16,842 nucleotides of DNA from JBBQER01 sp052148155. GTDB taxonomy: Bacteria > Actinomycetota > Acidimicrobiia > IMCC26256 > PALSA-610. Positions 1 through 7,131 of the stretch are shown here, in pieces. A program made the translations under genes and the position numbers. Position 1 is the first letter of the stretch. Every line of letters begins with the position of its first letter. The DNA is taken from positions 1 to 16,842 of the forward strand of contig JBKQIY010000096.1 of NCBI GenBank assembly GCA_052148155.1. Reading direction: 5' to 3'. Below the pieces are notes generated by a model. The model was given only the letters and a program-made list of their open reading frames with translations, did not search any database and was not told the origin of the DNA.

Positions 1-1
1 C

Positions 2-112
2 AACCCGACCCGCACCTTCACCAAACCCGTCTTCGTCGGGATCGTCACCCTCATCGTCACCGACCCCAACGGCGACCAAACCCGAACCGTCAAAGCCATC
101 ACCGTCACCTAA
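2..112 (+). CDS. C-terminal tail of a PKD-like surface/secreted protein (5' partial)
   Basis: The reading frame is open from the first bases and stops at TAA 110-112, leaving 36 residues. The tail contains VTLIVTDPNGDQ followed by KAITVT at the very end. This alternation of hydrophobic beta-strand residues around a D-P-N-G turn resembles the last two strands of PKD or Ig-like domains found at the ends of actinobacterial secreted proteins. Nearly every codon ends in C, a stronger bias than in the neighbouring genes. The rest of the protein lies off the contig, so the function cannot be named. The PKD-like reading is family knowledge applied to a very short piece. Confidence 0.5.
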   Translation, partial: NPTRTFTKPVFVGIVTLIVTDPNGDQTRTVKAITVT

Positions 113-212
113 ACCCACCAAGAACACCCCGCTTGTGGCAGCCCGCTCGAACGTCCGGTCAGCTCCGACCCCGGGACCGCACTGCCGATCCACACCCACG
201 GAGACGCACACC

Positions 213-317
213 ATGTCGGTGCGCCTTTCCTGTTACGACAACATCACGTCGACGCGGGCGACGTGCCGTGCTTGTGGGTACACGAATGCGGACCCTCTTT
301 CGCCCGGGAGCCGATGA
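213..317 (+). CDS. Possible 34-aa CxxC mini-protein
   Basis: The ATG at 213 is preceded by GGAG at 200-203 with a 9-nt spacer, and the frame runs 34 codons to TGA at 315-317. The product starts MSVRLSCYDN and carries CRACGYTNADPL, that is C7, C19 and C22 with one CxxC pair. This looks like half of a zinc ribbon. I do not recognise a family. Support is only the ribosome binding site, the Cys pattern and the position in an otherwise empty gap. It could be chance or a remnant of a larger Zn-ribbon gene. Confidence 0.25.
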   Translation: MSVRLSCYDNITSTRATCRACGYTNADPLSPGSR

Positions 318-376
318 CTTGACGTTCGCCGGTCGTGCGTCGGGCGGAGCGACCCCCTTTGGCGAGAGTCCACCCG

Positions 377-394
377 ACCTCGAACATTCGAGGT
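377..394. repeat. Perfect inverted repeat, 8-bp arms, 2-nt centre
   Basis: ACCTCGAA-CA-TTCGAGGT reads as a perfect palindrome around a 2-nt centre. It lies in the gene-poor stretch, about 60 bp after the end of the 34-codon ORF. It could be a dimeric regulator site. The arms resemble an actinobacterial LexA half-site (TCGAA), but the centre is too short for a LexA box. No function is assigned. Confidence 0.4.
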
Positions 395-1013
395 TCGGCC
401 TGCGCATCGCTGCGCGCGTGCGTACGCCAAGATGTCCCCACCACCTGCGATCGAGGATGCGCAACGCCGGGCGATCCGGCCGGGACGCCAGCTTCCATAT
501 GGCCCAATCGCAGCAGGTCGCGAACGAATCGGTCGTGACCAGGGTCGCCCAGTTCGGGCTTCCCATCGTCGCGATCGGCGTCGTCCCGCTGGTGAACCTG
601 AGCGCGATGAACGTACTCGAGCGCAAAACAGGACCGGTGGCTGGCGACGTCGACAGTCCGCGGCCGTGGGCGGCGGCGCACACTCAGGCGCCCAACCGGA
701 CGAACGCGCAACGAAGGCGCAGCAGGTGCGGCGGTGCGCGAAACCTCCAATTCCCTGAGCCGGCCAGCTCGGCTGGCCGAGTTGGCCGCTCTGGACGCTC
801 GCCGAGGACGATGAACGGTCCGTCAGCAACCCGACGGTGAGAGGGCAAAATTCGGAACTCGACCACGCTGCGAGGTCGTTTCGGCGGAAACGCCAGGCAT
901 CCTGAGACCTTCTCCGCGCATCTCATGTCAGTCTCGGCTTTGTACCGTTCAGAAACCGCTTTGGGCAGCCGAATGAACAAGACAGCGCACCGGACGGACG
1001 TTTGGGCGCAATG

Positions 1014-1020
1014 AAGGTGA
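1014..1020 (+). promoter_or_regulatory. Ribosome binding site that favours the GTG 1026 start of cpaB
   Basis: AAGGTGA is a good anti-16S match and ends 5 nt before GTG 1026. The in-frame TTG 1002 and ATG 1011 lie upstream of it or touch it and have no comparable motif of their own. This is the reason for choosing 1026 as the start. Confidence 0.55.
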
Positions 1021-1025
1021 GTCGC

Positions 1026-1925
1026 GTGCGAAATTGGCGCATCATGTCGACAGTCGCGGCCGTCGTGTTCGCGGCGATTGCCGGGGTCTTGGTCTTGAAG
1101 TACTTGAACAGCGCCGACTCCCGCGCGGAACACGACAAGGACCTCGTTCCCGTTCTGGTCGCCAAGTCGAAGATCGGGCGCGGCACCGTGTTCGACCAGG
1201 CTTTAGCCGACAAGCTTTTCAAGCCCGCGCGGATCCCGCGCGACTCGCTTCCACCTGACGACATCGCGCCTGCGAGCGACAGTCAGCTCCTGTCGGTTTA
1301 CAAGGGCAAGGTGGCCGCCGCCGACATCTTCGCAGGTACGCCGCTGGTCTCCGATGAGTTCGTGTCGCCGTCGCAGATCGTCAACACCGTCTCGGCCGCG
1401 ATCCCGACCGGCGAAGAGGCGATCACGATTAGCCTCGACCAAACCCACGCGGTCGGAGGATTCGTGACCCCCGGAGACCGCGTCAATGTGATTCTGAGCT
1501 TCCCGGTCAGCGACGACACCGGAGCCGGCACGTCACACACCGCGACAGCGTTCTTACTTCCCGGAGTCACGGTCATGGCTGTCGGTTCGACGACGACCCT
1601 CGCGCAGACGCCGAGCCTGAGCGACGCGCCCGCCGGAGGTGCGACGACGACCACCACGACCGCGGCGCAGCCGTCGAGCCTGATCACATTGGAAGTGACA
1701 CGCCGTGAGGCGGAACAGATCGTGCAGGCCACGACCCTCGGAACCGTGTGGCTCAGCCTCAACCCATCCGATTTCTCGCCGAGCCAGTTCTCGAACCCAA
1801 CCGAAATCGTCGACGAAGCCAACCTGTTCAACCAGACCTTGACCGAAGTGCAGAAACGTGCTTCTGCCCTCTCTGCCCAGGCTCCGTCACTGCCGACCGC
1901 GACCGAGCCCTACGACGGTCCGTAG
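1026..1925 (+). CDS. cpaB: SAF-domain Flp pilus assembly protein (CpaB/RcpC-like)
   Basis: Predicted role: the inner-membrane-anchored, periplasm- or exterior-facing CpaB/RcpC component of type IVb (Flp/Tad) pilus assembly. The 299-residue product has a short basic N-terminus, one membrane segment at about residues 9-27 (STVAAVVFAAIAGVLVL), then the SAF domain (VPVLVAKSKIGRGTVFD and following residues). The RcpC-like region follows, with the family signatures AISLDQTHAVGGFVTPGD-type residues and VNVILSF. A TTTTTT/PAGG linker precedes the last conserved part (ITLEVTRREAEQIVQA, TVWLSLNP). Length fits the family. Alternative in-frame starts are TTG 1002 and ATG 1011. No other tad/cpa genes are adjacent, which is unusual because cpaB normally sits upstream of the CpaE/F/TadB/C genes. 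Function is by domain; the pilus role here is inference. Confidence 0.85.
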   Translation: MRNWRIMSTVAAVVFAAIAGVLVLKYLNSADSRAEHDKDLVPVLVAKSKIGRGTVFDQALADKLFKPARIPRDSLPPDDIAPASDSQLLSVYKGKVAAADIFAGTPLVSDEFVSPSQIVNTVSAAIPTGEEAITISLDQTHAVGGFVTPGDRVNVILSFPVSDDTGAGTSHTATAFLLPGVTVMAVGSTTTLAQTPSLSDAPAGGATTTTTTAAQPSSLITLEVTRREAEQIVQATTLGTVWLSLNPSDFSPSQFSNPTEIVDEANLFNQTLTEVQKRASALSAQAPSLPTATEPYDGP

Positions 1926-1930
1926 GTACA

Positions 1931-1951
1931 AGCGCGGCTGTCGGCCGTGCT
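1931..1951 (+). terminator. Hairpin just after cpaB, possible terminator
   Basis: Arms AGCGCGGC (1931-1938) and GCCGTGCT (1944-1951) pair over 8 bp, including one G-U, with loop TGTCG. The hairpin starts 5 nt after the cpaB stop. There is no T-run after it, so intrinsic termination is uncertain, but the position fits an actinobacterial U-less hairpin terminator. Confidence 0.35.
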
Positions 1952-2680
1952 CATCGCGACCGCGTTGTACGAAGCGAAACGTTGCGTCCGGTGCGCGGCG
2001 TAGCAGGTCCGGAACGCTCTTCGAACCTGCCATTCGACGTGCTCGGCGGACCGCGGCGCGGCCTGTTGTGTACGCCGGTCGCTTGTGCGTCGGCCGCAGC
2101 TGAAACGAGTCCCGCTTCGAGCGCCCAGCGCGTCATGTCGAAACCGTGCGGACACCCCGGTGAAGCAGGAGGACCTCAGTATCTGTGCCCGCCACGGTGG
2201 CGCCGTCGTCAGGTTGGGTTGTGGCACCGAAACCGGTGCGCCCCGCCAGACCATGATCACGGCCGCGCCGAACGCAACGTGACTGATCGGCAACCGAAGC
2301 CACCGGCGGAGAACGCTGCGGACGCAGGATCTCGCGGTGCGACGTCTTCACCAACGGCGCCGCCGATACGGACCACACCGCACGTGACACCCCAGACGTT
2401 GCTGTCCGTCGTTCGCGCCCCCGTCTCGAGGTTGGCTGGCGCGCGACGCACAAGATCGCGAGCTCGGCACGCCAGCGCGACGTGCGCGACGAACACCCGC
2501 GGTAGGGCCGTGACGTTCGTTCCCGGACCGTCCGCGAGGAGTATTGGTTGGTGATTCTGCACCGTCCAACGTGGAGTCGGTCGCGGCCGAACCACAGCGC
2601 CACCCGGTGAGTAAGCCGTTCGCGGCTGGGTTCGCGACCGCGTCGGATCGTCGGGGCCGGTTCAGTACCGTGTCCGCGGC

Positions 2681-2687
2681 GGAGGTG
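2681..2687 (+). promoter_or_regulatory. Strong ribosome binding site deciding a TTG start
   Basis: GGAGGTG is a near-perfect Shine-Dalgarno sequence ending 5 nt before TTG 2693. No ATG or GTG lies in the frame before the signal peptide, so this motif fixes the unusual TTG start. Confidence 0.7.
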
Positions 2688-2692
2688 TCGCG

Positions 2693-3469
2693 TTGCAACG
2701 ATCTCGGTTTTTCGGTCTTGCCGCCGCTGCAATTGTTGTGGCCACAGCAGTTTCGGTCACGGCCCCGGTCACAAGCGAGCCGGCGGGTGCGACCGCCAGC
2801 GGCCCACCCGCGGCCGACGGATATTTCAAGACCCTCCCTCCCGGCGCCCCGCTACCCACCGACGCGCAATGCGCGGCTCGTGTGCATCGCTCGACGTGGG
2901 AACCCAGACCGCAGAACGGAACTGCGAACCACAAGATCGTGAAACCGGTCGATCTTCCGGACAACCCGGCGTTCAATGCGGCGTGGCAGAAAAAGTACAA
3001 GCCGCGAATCGACGGCAACTTCTCCGGCACCACCGACGAGATCATCCAATGGGCCTCGTGCAAATGGGGGATCAATGACAACCTCACCCGAGCCCGCGCC
3101 GTGCAGGAATCGAACTGGGTGCAGTCCACATTCGGCGACTATGTGCCGAAGTCGAGTGGCCACTGCGTCCCAGGCTGGCAGACGTCTCCGTGTCCAACGT
3201 CGTTCGGGATCTTGCAATCGAAGTGGTACTACCGTCCCGGTACCTATCCTCGCACGATCGTCAGCACCGCCTACAGCATCGACTCGGTACTGGCCGAAAC
3301 GCGCGGCTGCCTCGACGGGATGTTGTGGTTCGGCCCTCAGTCGAAGGGCGACGTCTGGGGTTGCGTCGGCTTCTGGTTCTCCGGTTCGTGGGGCCACGAC
3401 GAATCCCAATACATCACGAATGTCGAGAACATCATCACCAACAAGCCCTGGCTCCACTGGACCGGCTGA
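2693..3469 (+). CDS. Secreted lysozyme-like (transglycosylase-fold) protein
   Basis: The 258-residue exported protein starts at TTG with a strong ribosome binding site. Residues 1-35 form a signal peptide (basic MQRSR, hydrophobic FGLAAAAIVVATAVSV, then small residues). Residues about 110-210 look like a lysozyme/SLT-type fold: GTTDEIIQWASCKWGI, then VQESNW with E139 as candidate catalytic acid, then SFGILQSKWY (170-179), then TAYSIDSVLAETRGCLDG. The E-S-x-W plus GILQ pairing is what goose-type/SLT transglycosylases show. Cys residues at 60, 123, 158, 167, 206 and 224 suggest disulfides. Likely role: peptidoglycan or glycan cleavage outside the membrane. It is a single gene with no operon partner. 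The fold assignment is moderately secure; substrate and activity are inferred. Confidence 0.75.
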   Translation: MQRSRFFGLAAAAIVVATAVSVTAPVTSEPAGATASGPPAADGYFKTLPPGAPLPTDAQCAARVHRSTWEPRPQNGTANHKIVKPVDLPDNPAFNAAWQKKYKPRIDGNFSGTTDEIIQWASCKWGINDNLTRARAVQESNWVQSTFGDYVPKSSGHCVPGWQTSPCPTSFGILQSKWYYRPGTYPRTIVSTAYSIDSVLAETRGCLDGMLWFGPQSKGDVWGCVGFWFSGSWGHDESQYITNVENIITNKPWLHWTG

Positions 3470-3538
3470 CCAGCCAGACCCGCCCGGCCGTCACGGGTAC
3501 GCGGCTCTTCACGCTCACTCTTGAAGGGTTTGTCCTCA

Positions 3539-3560
3539 CCGGCCGGGACTTCACGGCCGG
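3539..3560. terminator. Inverted repeat between convergent genes, possible bidirectional terminator
   Basis: CCGGCCG (3539-3545) and CGGCCGG (3554-3560) form a perfect 7-bp GC-rich stem with loop GGACTTCA. It lies 70 nt after the lysozyme-like gene and 115 nt after the end of the convergent monooxygenase gene. There is no T-run on either strand. The position between converging stops is the main argument. Confidence 0.35.
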
Positions 3561-3675
3561 ACGCACCTTGGTTCGCACACCAACGAAGACACGTCGCCAT
3601 ACTCGAACAGTCCGAGATCGCTGCACAACGCTCACGCGGTCTGCAGTCCGAGACGTCCCAGACAACGGGCGGGCG

Positions 3676-4878
3676 TCAGGGAGCGCCGCGTCTGAGCCGG
3701 CTGTATAGCGCCCGAGCCGCGGGGCCCACCCGTTGGCGCAGCCTGCGCAATGCTGGATTTCGCTCCACTGGGACGTAGAGCCGGGAGTACAGCTTGGGAG
3801 AGATGTGCGGAAGTACGGGATCGCGGCGGGCTCTGAGCACCGCGAAGAACGCTGGAGCCGGCAGGTCCGCGTAACGGACGACGTTTTCGAACCATTGGGC
3901 GCTGAGGCGGGCGTCGTGTTGGGTCGGGAGCAACGCCGCGCGACGACGTTTTTCGTACGTCGCGAACGCGGCTTGCGGCGTGTCCGCTTGTTGGAGGGCG
4001 GCGGCGAGGGCGATGGCATCCTCGAAGGCGAGCCGCGTGCCCGATCCGATCGAGAAATGCGTCGTGTGCGCGGCATCGCCGACGAGGACCGTCTTGTCGG
4101 TGTGCCACCGTTGGTTGGAGACCGTCTTGAAGTTGAGCCACGGCAATGACAGCACGTCGCGACTCGGGCTCAACAGTCCCTTCCCGTCGAGATGGCGTCT
4201 GAATATGTTCTCGAGGAGCGCGATGCTGTCCGGCGCTGAGCGCGTGTCGAGCCCGAGCCCCTTCCAGGTGTCGGACGTGCACTCGATGATGCACGTACTC
4301 GTAGAGTGATCGAATGCGTAGGCGTGAAACCAGATCCATCCGGCCTCGGTGCGCTCAAACGCGAACGTGAAAGCGTCAAACAGTTTTTCGGTCCCCAGCC
4401 ACACATAGGTGTTGCGACCAACGGCGACCTGCGTTTCGAACCGCTCATCGGTTCGTCGAAGGACGCTGTTGGCGCCGTCGGACGCGACGATGACATCTGC
4501 GTCGACCTCACCGATGCCCGCGATCTCGCGATCAAACTGGAGATCGACACCAACATCGGTCGCGCGTTGCGTCAGAATGTCGAGCATCTTCGAGCGTGCG
4601 ATGCCGTATCCGCCGCCTTCGTGCTCGACGGGCTGGCCTTCCAGTACGAGATGTTGGCCGTGCCACCGGACTGCGCTCTCAGCGACGTGCACTGCCGTCT
4701 CCGGATCGGTGCTGCGCAGGTCGTCGAGCAGGTTGTCCCAAAACACCACGCCCCAGCCGTCGCCGCGATGCTCCGGTTTGCGTTCCAGGACCGTGACGTC
4801 ATGGTGCTGGTCGAGTCGTTTCATCAAGATCGCGAGGTACAGACCCGCTGGTCCCCCACCGACACACGCGACGCGCAT
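3676..4878 (-). CDS. FAD-dependent aromatic monooxygenase, salicylyl-CoA 5-hydroxylase N-terminal-like
   Basis: A 400-residue class A flavoprotein hydroxylase. It shows the FAD dinucleotide motif at the N-terminus (VACVGGGPAGLY, residues 3-14) with E32 after the second strand, the DG motif (VIVASDGANSVLR, 129-141), and the GD motif extended as VLVGDAAHTTHFSIGSG (264-280) followed by TRLAFEDAIALA. This extended GD block is the hallmark of the SdgC / 2-aminobenzoyl-CoA monooxygenase / VioD branch. SdgC and the 2-aminobenzoyl-CoA enzyme carry a second, Old-Yellow-Enzyme-like half of similar length. Here the protein ends after the monooxygenase half with a basic tail. The ATG at 4878 is chosen over TTG 4893 because GGAG lies 9 nt upstream and the family starts just before the FAD motif. 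No CoA ligase or aromatic-catabolism gene is adjacent. Substrate unknown. Confidence 0.85.
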   Translation of the reverse strand: MRVACVGGGPAGLYLAILMKRLDQHHDVTVLERKPEHRGDGWGVVFWDNLLDDLRSTDPETAVHVAESAVRWHGQHLVLEGQPVEHEGGGYGIARSKMLDILTQRATDVGVDLQFDREIAGIGEVDADVIVASDGANSVLRRTDERFETQVAVGRNTYVWLGTEKLFDAFTFAFERTEAGWIWFHAYAFDHSTSTCIIECTSDTWKGLGLDTRSAPDSIALLENIFRRHLDGKGLLSPSRDVLSLPWLNFKTVSNQRWHTDKTVLVGDAAHTTHFSIGSGTRLAFEDAIALAAALQQADTPQAAFATYEKRRRAALLPTQHDARLSAQWFENVVRYADLPAPAFFAVLRARRDPVLPHISPKLYSRLYVPVERNPALRRLRQRVGPAARALYSRLRRGAP

Positions 4879-5605
4879 TTGCAACCGCTCCAACCCGGGA
4901 CGCGTTTCATCCGGACAACCAAGCCCGCATCGTGGCTGTCGTAGGTTCCGGTAGAGCGAGACAGCCTACATATTGATTGGTGCCGAGCGACGTGGCACGA
5001 CCGTACGATTCGGAGCCAAGCGTACGCCCAGGCTCTTTTGCCCTGAATTGAACCACCGCGGTTTACCTCCGACGCGTGCGGGTATTCGCCGCGACCTTGG
5101 GTGTGGCGGCCGCGGCGCGCCGACACACCTGCGTTCGGACGCCCTGTTCGTGGTGCCGCGCCGGACGTTGTGCATCCATGCGCGACAGGTCGACCGATGT
5201 GTCCGTCGTCGGTCCGTGGGCGTCGTCGCGCGCGGCTCGTCCCGCGCGACCGGTTGGGTCCGTTCGACCGACCCGATATCACAAAGGGCACGAACACCTA
5301 AAGGATGGGACGTCTGGACTGGCCGGTGTGGTCTGGCGGTTCGTGCCGAACGGACCTGCATGGATCTTCGCGAAGATGATCGATTCCGCGTGGCGAACGA
5401 TCAGGTCAACGGCTGCCATTCGCATCGACGGCACCTCGGGCACAGCGGACCGCTCGGGCGCCGTGTTCGTGACCGACCGCGTGCGCTGGGCGCATCGGGT
5501 TGCGGAGACCGTCAGTCGAGTCTCGTGCGGCGCACGCGACGCTGATACATGCCCTCTCGCCATCTCGCGTGACGCCGTCGTGGCCAGCGAGGATCTCTGC
5601 GCCGG
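4879..5605. other. Gene-poor stretch upstream of the monooxygenase
   Basis: No recognised gene. It should hold the promoter of the minus-strand monooxygenase near 4890-5000. A TATGTA/TAGGCT stretch (minus strand, around 4965-4975) could be a -10 element, but no -35 is clear. The plus-strand frame 5076-5618 has fairly GC-rich third positions in its last 90 codons (it contains VWRFVPNGPAWIFAKMI). Its first half is Arg/Ala junk, it has no ribosome binding site and it overlaps the 3' end of the next convergent gene by 13 nt. I regard it as unproven. Confidence 0.35.
4888..4891 (-). promoter_or_regulatory. Ribosome binding site supporting ATG 4878
   Basis: On the minus strand GGAG precedes ATG 4878 by 9 nt. 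The TTG that would give the longer protein overlaps this motif, which argues for the ATG. Confidence 0.45.
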
Positions 5606-6472
5606 TCAGCGGCAGTAGGCGACCGCGTCAAGGGTTCCGGCGCGGGCGCCGTCGTTGTAACCGGTAGCGACCCAGTGCGTCGGTGACGATGCGGTCAGAC
5701 TGAACGGGAAGATCAACGCAGAACTGCTGGACGGTCCGGTCGGCTCGCTCGTGTCGACGCCTCCGAACACGAGCGCGGTGCCCGACGGGCAGCTGACACG
5801 TGCTGCGCCACCCTTGTGGGCCGCGAGCGTCAACGTCGTCCGGTAGGCGGTGGGAGCGACTCCCGCTGCACAGTAGGCAATCGCAGTGATGGTGGTTGGC
5901 GCGTTCACCAGGTTCAACATGCTTACTTCCCATTGCGTTGACGACAGGGCGAGGAGTTGACCGACGGCCTCGACGTGCGTCGACGACGAACCTGAGCTGT
6001 AGCCGCCGCCGACGACGACGGTGCCGGCCGGGCACGTCGCGATCGCGGTTAGCGCGCGAGAGCCCGGAAGTGACACGGTGCTCGACGCGCTCGTGGAGAC
6101 GCTTCCGCGATCGCAATAGGCGACGGCGCTCAGATGACTTCCGGTGCCGATCGCCTCGCTCTGTCCCGTCACGGTCCAGCGGTCTGGGGCGCTGCGACGC
6201 ATGCTTGTCGGAAACGCGGCCGCGTGGCCGTTCGTCATCGGCGGAGATTTGAACTCGTCGATGAAACCACCAAACGAGACGTGTTCACCGATCGGGCATG
6301 TTGCCGTAGCCGAACCGCGCCGCATCGGGGAAACGACCACCGTGGTGGTGCTCCTCGACGCGAAGGCGAATGCCGGAACGGCGAGCGCAGCACAAACCAC
6401 AACGATGATGACCGTTTCCATTCCGACGATCCGACGAACGACTGAGTGAGGACGGCGCAGAGGCCTAGCCAT
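5606..6472 (-). CDS. Secreted or membrane-anchored protein with three Cys-paired repeats
   Basis: A 288-residue protein. Residues 1-17 are Arg-rich and 18-38 form a hydrophobic signal or anchor segment (ETVIIVVVCAALAVPAFAFA). The remainder is three tandem modules of about 60-65 residues. Each opens with a CP-x-G motif and a V-x-(F/V)-GG turn, has a W near its end, and closes with a (V/I)AYC motif. The opening and closing Cys pairs are C59/C120, C147/C201 and C228/C287, so one disulfide per module is likely. The start at ATG 6472 is supported by AAGGTAG on the minus strand 4 nt upstream. I know no biochemical function for such modules. They resemble repeats in actinobacterial extracellular proteins of unknown role. 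The gene stands alone. Confidence 0.75.
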   Translation of the reverse strand: MARPLRRPHSVVRRIVGMETVIIVVVCAALAVPAFAFASRSTTTVVVSPMRRGSATATCPIGEHVSFGGFIDEFKSPPMTNGHAAAFPTSMRRSAPDRWTVTGQSEAIGTGSHLSAVAYCDRGSVSTSASSTVSLPGSRALTAIATCPAGTVVVGGGYSSGSSSTHVEAVGQLLALSSTQWEVSMLNLVNAPTTITAIAYCAAGVAPTAYRTTLTLAAHKGGAARVSCPSGTALVFGGVDTSEPTGPSSSSALIFPFSLTASSPTHWVATGYNDGARAGTLDAVAYCR

Positions 6473-7131
6473 TTCGCTACCTTAGTTCTGGGCAACGAAC
6501 GGCCGAACTGCGCTGTGCAACGTGCGCGCCGAGGTTTCAGTCTGACATTTCAGTTCGGCATGGCATCGTCGCCGGCCGTGGGACGCCTGTCGTTGCCGAC
6601 ACGACAGCTTCTCCGGTTCCGTACCGGCGCCTGCGACGAGCTCACGTGACCTGTACACCCGGCAGGGCGACATGCAGGCAGCTTCTTGGCGACCGACCCG
6701 CTTCCCGGAAGCGAACGGTGGTGTCGGCGGGAGACAGCCGCATCCCACGGTTTCGGTCGACGACGCCGACCGGCTGTGGCGAACATTGAGGGTGCGCATC
6801 ACACCAAACATGGCTCTCGGGACCACCCACGATGGCGCCGGTTGCTCGGCCTCGCCCAGCGTGCGCCGAATCGTGAGCGGCCCGGCGCGAAATCTCGAAA
6901 CGTGCGTCGGCCCCCGCCCAATTGCGGAATGGGACGTTCCCGCCCGTCGCTGGTGTCCGACGCGGGGGCTGATCCCCGGTGCCGATTGGGCTGTGGCCGC
7001 GCCGTGCGCGGGGGCGGTCGATCGCGCCGACTTGTCGACGTCGCGCCCTTCCTTGTGAGGTGTTGGCGGGCTGTGTGGGGATGGCGCCACGTCGGTGGAG
7101 GGCCGACGTTCACCGCGATGCAGACTGTCGT
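6473..7131. other. Gene-poor stretch between two minus-strand genes
   Basis: No gene recognised. Frames are open on both strands (the longest plus-strand one spans 6672-7058, about 128 codons). Their third-position G+C is no higher than background as far as I can judge by eye, and they lack a ribosome binding site or motif. The left edge must carry the promoter of the repeat protein gene. I could not pick a convincing -10/-35 pair. Confidence 0.4.

Larger units (their letters stand above)
113..1025. other. Long gene-poor stretch before cpaB
   Basis: No recognisable gene. Several overlapping frames are open on both strands, as expected in GC-rich DNA. Their products are Arg/Pro/Ser-rich and lack family motifs. 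Three items stand out: a 34-codon ORF with a CxxC motif (213-317), a perfect 18-bp inverted repeat (377-394), and a small hairpin with 6-bp arms CGTTTC/GAAACG (877-892). The frame from ATG 499 to 840 begins with a plausible hydrophobic run (GLPIVAIGVVPLVNL) but becomes low-complexity and has no ribosome binding site. It may be a decayed gene. Confidence 0.4.
1926..2692. other. Gene-poor stretch between cpaB and the secreted lysozyme-like gene
   Basis: Apart from the hairpin after cpaB and the ribosome binding site at its end, nothing is recognised. A frame opening at GTG 2160 and ending at 2282 (about 40 codons, containing ICARHGGAVVRLGCG) has mostly G/C third positions but no convincing ribosome binding site or family. 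GAGGAG near 2536 could serve short frames of which none looks like a protein. I see no transposase or pilus-gene remnant. Confidence 0.4.

Noticed and set aside
377..394. LexA (SOS) box reading of the palindrome
   Set aside because: Actinobacterial LexA boxes have TCGAAC and GTTCGA half-sites with a wider centre; here the centre is only 2 nt.
1748..2554. 268-codon plus-strand frame starting inside cpaB
   Set aside because: The start lies within a secure gene in another frame. The product is low-complexity Arg/Pro/Thr with no motif.
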